The notes: a model not told the origin generated them from the sequence alone. A DNA stretch of 20,404 bases from Candidatus Oleimmundimicrobium americanum (GCA_002366545.1 DFBH01000077.1:1-20404); one strand, 5' to 3'. Numbered from the stretch's first letter, positions 1 to 7,018 are shown. Program-made: numbers and translations.

Positions 1-568
1 TAAGAATATCTCTGTACTCATCTGCTATTTTAAAAGACAGCTCCATAATTAAGTGCGCGAGTTCAGTAACAGGTGTTAAAATATTAGTGTCAGCGATGAT
101 TTTTTGAGCAGAAACATAATCCTCTACCTGTTCTTTTATGGAACTGGAAGTAATAAAAATATTTATACAGTATTGCCCAAATTTATTTAACTGCTCATAA
201 ATAAAATTTCCTTCTGGTGCATCCCAAATATATTTTTTAGATAAAGATGGGTGTTCACTATATTTGCCCATGTGTTCTATTAAGTAGCTTAGAGTCGTTC
301 TAAAAATTGTCTTGACTAGATTTTTATTTTGAGTCATAAATTGTAAGTTAATTTTGTAAATTTTGTTGTTTGTAGATGCTATATTTGTTCCATCCCATGT
401 AATCCCAGCAAATTCAACTTTATTACCACTAAATATTTTTTCGTCTCTAAACATTCGTTTATAACCAGCCATTTCAAACATCTGATATTCTTCAGTGGTA
501 TATTCTTTCAAACCAGATGCTTCATATATGGGTTGATTTAAATAATAATTCTCTATTTTAGTAATCAT
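1..568 (-). CDS. Hypothetical protein, 3' part cut by the window edge
   Basis: An open frame runs from ATG at 566-568 to the window edge without a stop, giving 189 codons (last full codon at 2-4). The protein begins MITKIENYYLNQPIYEASG and continues with mixed charged and aromatic residues. I see no signal peptide, membrane segment or catalytic motif that I recognise. A weak AGG lies about 13 bases upstream of the ATG, so initiation is not strongly supported by a Shine-Dalgarno sequence. Codon use is AT-rich, like the next gene upstream (813-1463) and unlike the conserved genes beyond 2600. The two could be a small accessory pair, although 244 bases separate them. I do not recognise the family and assign no function. 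Confidence 0.6.
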   Translation of the reverse strand, partial: MITKIENYYLNQPIYEASGLKEYTTEEYQMFEMAGYKRMFRDEKIFSGNKVEFAGITWDGTNIASTNNKIYKINLQFMTQNKNLVKTIFRTTLSYLIEHMGKYSEHPSLSKKYIWDAPEGNFIYEQLNKFGQYCINIFITSSSIKEQVEDYVSAQKIIADTNILTPVTELAHLIMELSFKIADEYRDIL

Positions 569-812
569 ATTATCTATCGCCTAACTAATTAATATACTGA
601 ATTCCATAATACAAAATTTCGAGTTAAGATAGATTTTCCCTTCTATATTACCCAAAATCGCATATAAATACTCTATAAAATCTACAAATGTTCCAAAAAT
701 ATGCGTTATTTAAAATTGAGCAAGAGGGTCACGTCTTGTTTTTTTGACATTATTTTTGAAACATCAAGATTAAAGTCCTGACATTACATGGCATCAAACT
801 CTTTCTACAACC

Positions 813-1463
813 TCAATCTTTCTTCTCTATTTTTTTAGACACTGTCTCTTTGCAAATTAATTGTGATATTTCATTATTAAATTTAAGCAAAGCGTTGGTT
901 GCACTTTGCATAGGTTTTTGAATTTTTTTGATCAATTTATTCCAATCTTGAGTCTGTATTTCTTTATATTTTGAAATATTTTCACCAAAAATATGAACCG
1001 TATCAGTTCTATCACTTTCAACTCTCTTTATATGGCTATCGTCAAGAAAGGAATCTATTAAATCTCTCATTGTTTGCCCCGATTTTGTCTTTTGTTTAAC
1101 TAATTTTATCTGATTAGAGTTTGCTACATTCTTAAGGTGTGGAGCCTTGTTAATCAAATACAATTCTCTTAAAAAATTGGCCCACGCTTCTTTATAGGCA
1201 TATAGGAAGTTCGCAAAAGTATCATAGTGATAGAAAATCAGGTACATATTTTCATAGCCAGTCCAGAAAGGATAAATCTGTTCTACTTTTTCCTGTATTT
1301 CTAGAGGATTTTCTAAATATCGATTAGCTACTTTTAAATATTCGAGAAGTTTATCAATATGAATACAGAACTTTAGCTGTTTATGCTCACTTTCAGAAAT
1401 TTCCTCTGACTTGAGCTTCTTCAGTAAATAATCTAACATTTCTTTCCAAGGGTCCTTCTCCAT
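813..1463 (-). CDS. Hypothetical protein, 216 aa, AT-rich accessory gene
   Basis: A complete frame starts with ATG at 1463, preceded by AAGGAG with about 8 bases of spacing, which fixes the start well. The 216-residue product is rich in Lys, Glu, Ile and aromatic residues and is probably soluble and mostly helical. A cluster of aromatics lies around residues 65-95 (FWTGYENMYLIFYHYD) and the C-terminus is lysine-rich (KKIEKKD). There is no signal peptide, transmembrane span or known nucleotide- or metal-binding motif. It lies upstream of the partial gene at 1-568 on the same strand. No promoter could be assigned. Low G+C and lack of recognisable homology suggest recently acquired or fast-evolving DNA at the edge of a conserved block, but that is inference. 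Confidence 0.7.
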   Translation of the reverse strand: MEKDPWKEMLDYLLKKLKSEEISESEHKQLKFCIHIDKLLEYLKVANRYLENPLEIQEKVEQIYPFWTGYENMYLIFYHYDTFANFLYAYKEAWANFLRELYLINKAPHLKNVANSNQIKLVKQKTKSGQTMRDLIDSFLDDSHIKRVESDRTDTVHIFGENISKYKEIQTQDWNKLIKKIQKPMQSATNALLKFNNEISQLICKETVSKKIEKKD

Positions 1464-1565
1464 ATTTATACTCCTTGTATTGTTCCAGATAAATCTACTT
1501 TTCTATTCTCCTTAATCAGACAACTTTCCTGCTCTAAAAATTTTAGTTAAGTTCTTGAGGAAGCG

Positions 1566-1595
1566 AAAAAAGCAGACCCGAAGGCCTGTTTTTTT
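1566..1595 (-). terminator. Intrinsic terminator with UUCG tetraloop
   Basis: Read on the minus strand, the stem CAGGCC pairs with GGUCUG (one G-U pair) around a UUCG loop and is followed by C and six U. The arms are at 1583-1588 and 1573-1578. A C(UUCG)G tetraloop followed by a U-tract is a classic Rho-independent terminator. It lies about 120 bases downstream of the GIY-YIG gene and probably ends that transcript. On the plus strand the same stem has an A-C mismatch, which supports minus-strand use. Confidence 0.75.
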
Positions 1596-1670
1596 AATTT
1601 GAATCTTTAACTATCAACCATAAGCTAATAATCAAAAAATAGGATTAGGGAGAGGATGAGGAATTAGGGG

Positions 1671-1692
1671 AAAATTTGCTTATGCAAATTTT
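1671..1692. repeat. Perfect 9-bp inverted repeat, AT-rich
   Basis: The arms AAAATTTGC and GCAAATTTT are separated by TTAT. The hairpin lies about 20 bases past the stop codon of the GIY-YIG gene and is followed by a short A/T run on either strand. It may be a weak terminator or transcript-end stabiliser working with the stronger terminator at 1566-1595. The A/T composition means a chance hairpin is possible. Confidence 0.35.
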
Positions 1693-1712
1693 TGTAAAAC
1701 CCTGTAGGTTTA

Positions 1713-1949
1713 TTACAGAAACCTTTTATTTCGAAAAGCTTTACCGGAAGCAGTTTTCAGATATTTTTCAAATGCAATGGCTTTCTCTTTGTTTGTAAAA
1801 ACACTGTACCAGACTAGTTGTTGAGGCCCGTACTTAGCAGTTGAAGGAACTCCTCCTTCATTGTGTTTCTTTATTCTCTGCTCAAGATTTTTTGTTAACC
1901 CAACATAATATGTGTTATTTGAGAGTCTTAATATGTATACATAATGCAT
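1713..1949 (-). CDS. Small GIY-YIG nuclease-family protein
   Basis: This 78-residue protein is a stand-alone GIY-YIG domain of the short YhbQ/UPF0213-like type. The first strand YVYIL (residues 3-7) and the YYVGLT stretch (14-19) form the GIY...YIG core. Arg25 in the EQR motif is the usual catalytic arginine, and Glu61 in FEKYLK is the expected metal-binding glutamate. The usual C-terminal KAFRNKRF basic motif is present. Length is normal for the group (80-100 aa). The family folds as a nuclease, but the role of these small solo proteins is largely undefined, with DNA repair often proposed. The ATG at 1949 is preceded by AGGAG at a long spacing of about 14 bases. The gene follows the tmRNA and its terminators, so it probably has its own promoter, which I could not pinpoint. 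Confidence 0.88.
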   Translation of the reverse strand: MHYVYILRLSNNTYYVGLTKNLEQRIKKHNEGGVPSTAKYGPQQLVWYSVFTNKEKAIAFEKYLKTASGKAFRNKRFL

Positions 1950-1982
1950 TTTGTTAAATTAAACTCCTAAATTCTTCGCCCC

Positions 1983-2042
1983 AAAAAAAGTAGCCTGCCA
2001 TTCGTAGCCCATTAGGGCGAATTGTGGCTTGCCATTCGAAGC
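1983..2042 (-). repeat. Hairpin plus T-tract module downstream of ssrA, degenerate copy
   Basis: On the minus strand, ATTC-GCCC-TAAT-GGGC-TAC-GAAT forms a hairpin (2000-2022), followed after about ten bases by seven T (1983-1989). The flanking sequence closely matches the module next to the tmRNA 3' end (2105-2159). The 19-mer at 2024-2042 (GTGGCTTGCCATTCGAAGC) is repeated exactly at 2123-2141, and 1971-2010 resembles 2105-2143. This copy could serve as a back-up terminator. It appears to have arisen by duplication of the tmRNA terminator. Confidence 0.6.
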
Positions 2043-2065
2043 TGGATAAAAGTAGCCCAATGTTA

Positions 2066-2104
2066 TAAAAAGAGCCCTCCTTCGCTTGAAAGCTACGGAA
2101 GGGC
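2066..2104 (-). terminator. Second intrinsic terminator after ssrA
   Basis: On the minus strand, GCCC...GGGC closes a hairpin (2074-2104) with an inner GCTT/AAGC stem and one bulged base, followed by TCTTTTT (2067-2073). It lies about 50 bases past the tmRNA 3' end, between two copies of the hairpin/T-tract module, and fits a Rho-independent terminator for ssrA. Confidence 0.6.
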
Positions 2105-2116
2105 ATTCTTCGCCTC

Positions 2117-2159
2117 AAAAAAGTGGCTTGCCATTCGAAGCCCGAAGGGCGAAGAATGG
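2117..2159 (-). terminator. Hairpin and T-tract overlapping the tmRNA 3' end
   Basis: Read on the minus strand, CCATTC and GAATGG close a hairpin with a TTC/TTC internal loop and an inner GCCC-TTC-GGGC stem (2131-2159). Six T follow after a further eight bases (2117-2122). The outer arm begins in the encoded CCA of the tmRNA, so terminator formation and mature 3'-end folding would compete. This probably marks the end of the ssrA primary transcript. Confidence 0.55.
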
Positions 2160-2501
2160 TGGAGGTGCGGAGAATCGAACTCCGGTCCTGAAATATCTAA
2201 ATAAGACTTCTACGAGTGTAGCTCATTTTTGTTATTCGCCCTCAAGAACCCAATGAGCGTGGATTTCTTGAAAGCTATCCCGTTACGTTCCCCTAACTCT
2301 TACAGGAATAGGAGCTAAAGTAGCTTACTTGCGACGCCACACCTAAGACCGTAAGCAAATCTTAGGGGACGTGACCGCTTAATTAAGCAGCCAGTGCGTA
2401 ATTATCGGCGTTTAGTTTAAACGCTCCGGCAGTTTTACGAGGAACCAGAACCTCGACTCGCTTCTCTTACCTCAACATTCCAGTCGAAACCGTTCACCCC
2501 C
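2157..2501 (-). ncRNA. ssrA: Transfer-messenger RNA (tmRNA)
   Basis: tmRNA rescues stalled ribosomes together with SmpB. The tRNA-like ends are clear: 5' GGGGGTG (from 2501) pairs with CACCTCC just before ACCA at 2157-2160, with one G-U pair. The characteristic 5' element GAACGGTTTCGAC follows the acceptor strand. The T arm is CGGAG-TTCGATT-CTCCG. CCA is encoded. A tag frame ending GCACTGGCTGCTTAA lies in the expected central position. Length is about 345 nt, within the normal range for one-piece tmRNA, and there is no sign of a circularly permuted two-piece form. smpB lies 157 bases upstream on the same strand and tandem terminators follow. Confidence 0.95.
2383..2409 (-). other. tmRNA proteolysis-tag reading frame (ADNYALAA)
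   Basis: Within ssrA, codons GCC GAT AAT TAC GCA CTG GCT GCT TAA encode ADNYALAA, giving the tag AADNYALAA after the charged alanine. The resume codon is chosen as GCC because the preceding UAAAC places U at -5 and A at -4, the positions conserved in E. coli and B. subtilis. AAC one codon earlier is the alternative. The YALAA end is the usual ClpXP-type degron. Confidence 0.75.
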
Positions 2502-2658
2502 AAATTGTCAGCTAATAGCTCGTTCCCCCGCTAATCGCGGCGTCACCTTATAGCCCTGCCTCACCAGATACTAGCCCGTACCGGGCGGCCTCGATAGCCG
2601 ATAGCATAAACAAAACATTAACACTTGCTGTCTACCATCAGCTATACGCCATAAGCCA
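2502..2658 (-). other. smpB-ssrA intergenic region with two GC-rich hairpins
   Basis: No gene is seen. The part next to smpB carries the TGATGGCTTATGGCGTATAGC-like repeat that also follows rnr and prfB. The part at about 2510-2595 is notably more GC-rich than the surroundings. On the minus strand it can fold into GCCCG-GTA-CGGGC and CCGC-GATTA-GCGG hairpins. The ssrA promoter should lie here. TATTAG ends about 11 bases before the tmRNA 5' end and is the best -10 candidate, but I see no convincing -35 box. Confidence 0.4.
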
Positions 2659-3129
2659 TCAACTATTTCTACCCTTTAATCTTTCCTTCAAGGCCCGCTC
2701 TACTTCACGCTTAGCTGTTTTTTCAGCAATTGTTTTTCGTTTATCGTAAAGTTTTTTACCCCTGGCAAGCCCTAACTCTATTTTAACAAAATTATTGGAA
2801 AAGTAAACCTTAAGGGGTATGAGAGTATAGCCCTTCTCCTTTGTTTTGCCTATAAGACGCTTTATCTCCATCTTCCGCAGAAGAAGCTTTCTGGTCCTTC
2901 GCGGATCTTGTTCTTCCTGCCTTCCAAAAGAATAAGGTGAAATATGCATATTATGGAGAAAGATTTCACTGTTCTTAATGTGGGCAAAGCTTTCTTTTAA
3001 ACTTACTTTACCGGCCCTAATTGACTTAACCTCATTGCCCTGAAGAACAAGCCCGGCTTCATAGGTCTCGTCTATAAAATAATCGTGATATGCTTTTTTG
3101 TTTTGCGCCACAATTTTATTTTCAGCCAT
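2659..3129 (-). CDS. smpB: SsrA-binding protein SmpB
   Basis: SmpB binds the tRNA-like domain of tmRNA and fills the decoding site of stalled ribosomes so that trans-translation can begin. The 156-residue length is typical. Family signatures are present in order: NKKAYHDYFIDETYEAGLVL (residues 10-29), GNEVKSIRAGK (31-41), the central TRKLLLRK region, and KKLYDKRKT near residues 125-133. A basic tail (KREVERALKERLKGR) follows, which in the family inserts into the mRNA channel. The ATG at 3129 has GGAG about 9 bases upstream. It directly precedes ssrA, the usual pairing. In many bacteria rnr is immediately upstream; here a DUF559 gene and repeats separate them. The stop TGA at 2659-2661 lies at the edge of a repeat. 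Confidence 0.97.
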   Translation of the reverse strand: MAENKIVAQNKKAYHDYFIDETYEAGLVLQGNEVKSIRAGKVSLKESFAHIKNSEIFLHNMHISPYSFGRQEEQDPRRTRKLLLRKMEIKRLIGKTKEKGYTLIPLKVYFSNNFVKIELGLARGKKLYDKRKTIAEKTAKREVERALKERLKGRNS

Positions 3130-3183
3130 AATACTAATCTCCGATCAAAAACTAATCGCTGAAACCCAGTAGTTGAGCTTCCT

Positions 3184-3495
3184 TTATTCTTCCCCTCCCT
3201 CGATGGGAGGGGTTGGGGGAGGGTGAAACAAACAATTCTTCTTTATCACTTCCAATACCCCATCTATATTTATTAATACTTCATTGTTCCAGAACCTTAA
3301 AACTTTAAAACCTTGCCCTTTTAACCACTTGTCTCTTTCTTTATCTTTAACTATTTCTGTTGCGTGTTGTCCACCATCTACTTCTACCACTATATTTTTT
3401 TCGAAACAAACAAAATCCACTATATATTTTCCAATTGGTTGTTGTCTCCTGAATTTAAATCCATCTAATTGCTTGTATCTTAAGTGTTTCCACAA
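3184..3495 (-). CDS. DUF559 endonuclease-like protein, 5' end disrupted
   Basis: The protein belongs to the DUF559 group, small relatives of Vsr-type PD-(D/E)XK endonucleases. The core RRQQPIGKYIVDFVCFEK leads into VVEVDGGQH, with Asp27, Glu38 and Asp40 as the expected catalytic acids and His44 after them. The only usable start in frame is TTG at 3495. Homology-like sequence continues upstream to 3567 and reads LTNIAKNLRNRSTEVERLL, which is the normal N-terminus of the family, but no ATG, GTG or TTG occurs there before a TGA at 3568-3570. The gene is therefore truncated, start-less or started at a rare ATA codon. The tail HPPPTPPIEGGEE is translated from the flanking G/C-run repeat. It sits between rnr and smpB as an apparent insertion. 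Activity and role are unknown. Confidence 0.65.
   Translation of the reverse strand: MWKHLRYKQLDGFKFRRQQPIGKYIVDFVCFEKNIVVEVDGGQHATEIVKDKERDKWLKGQGFKVLRFWNNEVLINIDGVLEVIKKNCLFHPPPTPPIEGGEE
3190..3229. repeat. G-run inverted repeat, downstream flank of the DUF559 gene
   Basis: CCCCTCCC-TCGAT-GGGAGGGG forms a hairpin, followed by GGGGGAGGG. The plus strand has four G-runs (3205-3207, 3209-3212, 3215-3219, 3221-3223) separated by 1, 2 and 1 bases, a strong G-quadruplex pattern. It matches the copy at 3569-3608 in opposite orientation and is read into the C-terminus of the DUF559 protein. Confidence 0.7.
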
Positions 3496-3568
3496 AAGTC
3501 TCTCGACTTCTGTGGATCTATTTCTAAGATTTTTAGCTATATTAGTGAGATTATCGCTTATTCTAAAT

Positions 3569-3608
3569 CACCCCCACCCTAACCCTCCCCCATCAAGGGG
3601 GAGGGGAT
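3569..3608. repeat. C-run inverted repeat, upstream flank of the DUF559 gene
   Basis: CACCCCCACCC-TAA-CCCTCCCCC is followed by ATCAAGGGGGAGGGG, giving a hairpin (CCCTCCCCC with GGGGGAGGG). On the minus strand the four G-runs have loops of 1, 3 and 1 bases, again a strong G-quadruplex pattern. It is an inverted copy of 3190-3229 and a direct copy of the solo element at 13229-13268. Confidence 0.7.
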
Positions 3609-3731
3609 TTAATGAAGCAATTCTCTTCCATTTATGGGAGGAACTTAAGCCATAAGCTATAAACCATCTGCTATCTTGCTATCAAGCCATACGCCCCGCC
3701 AGAGGCGGGCAAGCATCTGCTATCAGCCAAT
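3609..3731. repeat. Mixed repeat tract abutting the rnr stop codon
   Basis: This tract holds CCATAAGCTATAAACCATCTGCTATC-type units and the hairpin CCCGCC-AGA-GGCGGG (3694-3708), and ends in CATCTGCTATCAGCC next to the rnr stop. The same hairpin and trailing CTGCTATC units occur at 13375-13458 next to prfB. No gene is seen. Confidence 0.6.
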
Positions 3732-5813
3732 TTACGCTACCACAAGGTCCATTCTTCTTTCTTCAATATTAACATCTACCAATTTAACCATTACCCCTTC
3801 GCCCAATCGGTATATTTTACCCAACCGCTCGCCACGCAAGAGAAAATGCTCTGAATCGTAAACATAAAAATCGTCGTTTAATGATTTAACGTGAACCAGA
3901 CCTTCTATGGAATTGCTAAGTTGTACAAAAAAACCAAAGCCCGTAACTCCGGTAATTGTGCCCTTAAATACTTCTCCAACATGTTCGCTCATCAGCTCGC
4001 AAAGTTTGACATTAACCGATTCTCTTTCCGCGTCTTCGGCTTCACGCTCACAAATGGAAATGTGCTCACATATATCATAAAGCTCTTCGATTAATTTAGT
4101 TAACTGTTCCTGCTCACATTGTGTTTTTAATATTCTCTTAACGAGTCGATGAACGATTAAGTCGGAATATCGCCTTATAGGAGAAGTAAAGTGAGTATAA
4201 TGAGGAGATGCCAAACCAAAATGCGGCACACATTCCGGATAATATTTAGCCTGCTTCATAGCTCTTAAAAGAATCGAGTTTATAAGCAGTTTTTCCGGCC
4301 TGTCGTGAGCAAAAGCAATTATCTTTTGAAGATTTTTCGGATGATTGATTTTCCCTTTTATGGGATAGTTCATTTCCTTTAGCAACTCCGCAAGCTGCAT
4401 TAAAACTTCATAATCGGGCTCCTCGTGTATACGATAAATCATGGGGGCTTCCTGATGATACATAAAACCGGCAACGACCTCATTGGTAAGAATCATTGCC
4501 TCTTCAATGAGCTTTGTCGCAACCGTCCGCTCTCTCACAACCACATCAACAGGCTTCAAATTTTCATCCAACAGAACCTTGGGCTCAACGGTTTCAAAAT
4601 TTAAGCTTCCCCTCTTTAACCGCTTTGCTTCTAAAATATCGCTAAGCTCTTTTAAATCGCCAATTAACTTTCCAACCCTCTTATCTTCAAACTCTCCTTT
4701 CTTAACTTGCTCATCTACTCCTTCGTAAGTAAGCCGGGCATCGCTTCTTATGACACCCTCAAATATATTAAAATCTTTTACTTCACCGGCAGTATCGACA
4801 ACCATCTCAACGGAGAAGGATAATCTATCAACTTTTGGATTAAGACTGCAAATCCCATTAGAGAGTCTCGATGGCAACATCGGAATCACCCTATCCACTA
4901 AATAAACGCTGTTCCCCCGTTCCCTTGATTCCTCATCCAATGCAGCATTAAACTTAACGTAGTGCGAAACATCGGCTATGTGGACAATTAAGTTAAAATT
5001 ACCTTTATCATCCTTGGAAATGGAGATGGCATCATCAAAATCTTTGGCATCTGCTCCATCAATCGTTACCGTAAAAACATCACGATAATCGCTTCTCCCG
5101 GATATATCGTCAGTTGAAATTGCGTCGGAAATAAATTTAGATTCTTCAATTGCAGCCGGCGAAAAGCTTAGCGGAAGGTTATGTTCTCTAATCACAATCT
5201 CAACCTCAATATTTGGGGTTGATTCGTCCCCTACGATTTCAATTACCCTTGCCTTCGCGGGTCTTTTCCCTGCCGGCCAGCGTTCAATTTCGCATACAAC
5301 CAATTGCCCATCTCTTGCGTCAAGTGTTGACTTCGGAGGAATAACAATACTGCAAGATATTTTCTTATCAGAGGGAACAACGTAAGCTGTTTTTCTTTTG
5401 ACCCTAAATTTACCGGTAATTATAAAATTTGCTCTTTCGATAACTTTTATAATTTTACCCTCGATATTGCCATCCTTAAACCTGCGGCCAAGCAAACGGA
5501 CCATTACCTTATCGTTATTCAACGCACCATTCATGCCTGTTTTGGGAACAAAAATGTCGCGCGGTTCCGCCAAAACAAATCCGTAACCCCTTCTGTTGAC
5601 CTGAAGATGCCCTACCACGATATCCAACCGCTCAGGTAAATCATATTTATCTTTTTTTGTCTTTACGATTCTTCCTTCGCCCTCAAGTTGATTAAGGGCC
5701 TCTTGAATTAAGATAAAGTCGGGTTCCCCAAGCTTCCCGGCAAATTCCGGTAAAGTTAGTGGCCGATATTTTTTATTATGCATCAAATTAACAATCTTAG
5801 ACTTAATATCCAT
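3732..5813 (-). CDS. rnr: Ribonuclease R
   Basis: RNase R is a processive 3'-to-5' exoribonuclease that degrades structured RNA, including faulty mRNAs released by trans-translation. The 693-residue protein shows an N-terminal winged-helix segment (about 1-60), cold-shock OB regions (about 60-200), and the RNB catalytic domain. The motif DGADAKDFDDA places the four metal-binding aspartates at 252, 258, 260 and 261. HFTSPIRRYSDLIVHR (about 541-556) is the conserved RNB arginine motif. A C-terminal S1 domain spans about 612-692 (FKGTITGVTGFGFFVQL). It is shorter than E. coli RNase R (813 aa), and the lysine-rich tail is missing, as the protein ends right after S1. The ATG lies 5 bases after the ctp stop with only a distant AGAGGA, suggesting translational coupling. 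Placement near smpB-ssrA fits a shared quality-control role. Confidence 0.96.
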   Translation of the reverse strand: MDIKSKIVNLMHNKKYRPLTLPEFAGKLGEPDFILIQEALNQLEGEGRIVKTKKDKYDLPERLDIVVGHLQVNRRGYGFVLAEPRDIFVPKTGMNGALNNDKVMVRLLGRRFKDGNIEGKIIKVIERANFIITGKFRVKRKTAYVVPSDKKISCSIVIPPKSTLDARDGQLVVCEIERWPAGKRPAKARVIEIVGDESTPNIEVEIVIREHNLPLSFSPAAIEESKFISDAISTDDISGRSDYRDVFTVTIDGADAKDFDDAISISKDDKGNFNLIVHIADVSHYVKFNAALDEESRERGNSVYLVDRVIPMLPSRLSNGICSLNPKVDRLSFSVEMVVDTAGEVKDFNIFEGVIRSDARLTYEGVDEQVKKGEFEDKRVGKLIGDLKELSDILEAKRLKRGSLNFETVEPKVLLDENLKPVDVVVRERTVATKLIEEAMILTNEVVAGFMYHQEAPMIYRIHEEPDYEVLMQLAELLKEMNYPIKGKINHPKNLQKIIAFAHDRPEKLLINSILLRAMKQAKYYPECVPHFGLASPHYTHFTSPIRRYSDLIVHRLVKRILKTQCEQEQLTKLIEELYDICEHISICEREAEDAERESVNVKLCELMSEHVGEVFKGTITGVTGFGFFVQLSNSIEGLVHVKSLNDDFYVYDSEHFLLRGERLGKIYRLGEGVMVKLVDVNIEERRMDLVVA

Positions 5814-5818
5814 AGTTT

Positions 5819-7003
5819 TTACGCGGCTTCCTCTTTCTTAAACATCCCTCTTAAAATTGATTTTGCCTTCTCAAGCTGTAAATCCTCTTCCGTTTCTTCC
5901 TTCTCTTCTATCTTTACGACAACATCGGGCTTTATGCCTTTTTCTTGGATGTCTCTTCCGTTAGGCGTGAAATAATGAGCAGTTGTTACAACCAAACGTG
6001 AGTCATCCGAGAGTTCTATTACCGATTGAACAGATGCTTTACCAAAAGTTTGTTCCCCGACCAAAACACCTCTGTCATAATCTTGAATAGCACCAGCGAC
6101 AATTTCCGAAGCACTTGCACTACCACCATTTACTAAAATAACAAGAGGGATATCCGAATCCGCTCCCCCTTTTGTGTTGTGCGTCTCAATTTCACCATTT
6201 TTGTCTCTTACCGTGACCACAACCCCGGCATCAACAAATTTACTTACAACATCGACCGCTCCTTCTAAAATACCGCCCGGATTATTGCGTAAATCAAGAA
6301 TTATGCCCTTTACGTTCAGGTCTTTCATTTCTTTAAGAGCAGAATCCATATCCGAGTCAATCCTTTGATTAAATACATGAGCTCTGATATAACCGATATC
6401 TTCATCTAAAAGTTTGGTAACCACATTCGGGATTACAATCTTGTCTCGAACAACCTCAAAATCAATTGGCTTGTCGACATCAATTCTCACAATTGTCAAC
6501 ACAACCTTTGTTCCTTTTTCTCCTTTAATTAAAGATACCGCTTCCTCAAGCGACATTCCCTCGGTTGATTTTCCATCAACCTTTATAATTACATCCCCGG
6601 CCTTAAGCCCGGCTTTATCAGCGGGAGCTCCCTCGATTGGAGTAATAACAGTTACTTTGTTCTCCTTCAGACCAATATATAAACCAACGCCATCAAACTC
6701 ACCATGCATTTCCTCACCCAGCATTTTTGCTTCTTCCTCAGTCAAATATTTTGTGTAAGGATCATCAAGAGATTCAACCGCACCTTTAATGGCCCCTTGA
6801 ATAAGTTTTTTATCAGATACATCTTTAACATAACTTTGTTTAATTTCAGAGACCGCTTCCTTTAAAAGATCGAAAGACGGAACATTCGCGGTCTTAATTT
6901 CAATCAATTTTTTGTGGGTATAAAATCCCGCCGTAAAAATTCCCGCTAAAAAAAATGTTATCAGCAAAATAACCCCAACTGCAATTAAAATCTTTTTTAT
7001 CAC
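5819..7003 (-). CDS. S41 carboxyl-terminal processing protease (CtpA/CtpB type)
   Basis: This is a membrane-anchored serine protease that trims or degrades exported proteins at their C-termini. An N-terminal membrane segment covers about residues 5-28, followed by a cap helix region, a PDZ domain (about 95-180, with GVGLYIG and APADKAGLKAGDVIIKV), and the S41 core. The catalytic Ser297 lies in GGSASASE and Lys322 in TFGKASVQ. The 25-residue spacing and Gln326 match the Ser-Lys-Gln triad of B. subtilis CtpB. The length of 394 aa is typical. The start is GTG at 7003 with AGGAG 7 bases upstream, placed just after the stop of the M23 gene, so the genes are probably co-transcribed. Family members process cell-wall hydrolases or signalling proteins. 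Its position after ftsEX and a LytM gene suggests control of the neighbouring hydrolase, which is inference. Confidence 0.95.
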   Translation of the reverse strand: MIKKILIAVGVILLITFFLAGIFTAGFYTHKKLIEIKTANVPSFDLLKEAVSEIKQSYVKDVSDKKLIQGAIKGAVESLDDPYTKYLTEEEAKMLGEEMHGEFDGVGLYIGLKENKVTVITPIEGAPADKAGLKAGDVIIKVDGKSTEGMSLEEAVSLIKGEKGTKVVLTIVRIDVDKPIDFEVVRDKIVIPNVVTKLLDEDIGYIRAHVFNQRIDSDMDSALKEMKDLNVKGIILDLRNNPGGILEGAVDVVSKFVDAGVVVTVRDKNGEIETHNTKGGADSDIPLVILVNGGSASASEIVAGAIQDYDRGVLVGEQTFGKASVQSVIELSDDSRLVVTTAHYFTPNGRDIQEKGIKPDVVVKIEEKEETEEDLQLEKAKSILRGMFKKEEAA

Positions 7004-7018
7004 TTAAGCGCTCCTATT

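Noticed and set aside
721..745. Plus-strand terminator-like hairpin CAAGA...TCTTG with seven T
   Set aside because: The stem is only five base pairs plus wobbles and no plus-strand gene precedes it.
2022..2204. Plus-strand 60-codon frame near the tmRNA 3' end
   Set aside because: It runs through the tandem terminator modules and into tmRNA and has no family resemblance.
2157..2240. A separate tRNA gene suggested by the T arm and CCA end
   Set aside because: No anticodon arm follows; the matching acceptor strand lies at 2495-2501, so this is the 3' end of tmRNA.
3284..3655. Plus-strand 123-codon frame opposite the DUF559 gene
   Set aside because: It is antisense to a recognisable protein family and its proline-rich end is translated G/C-run repeat.
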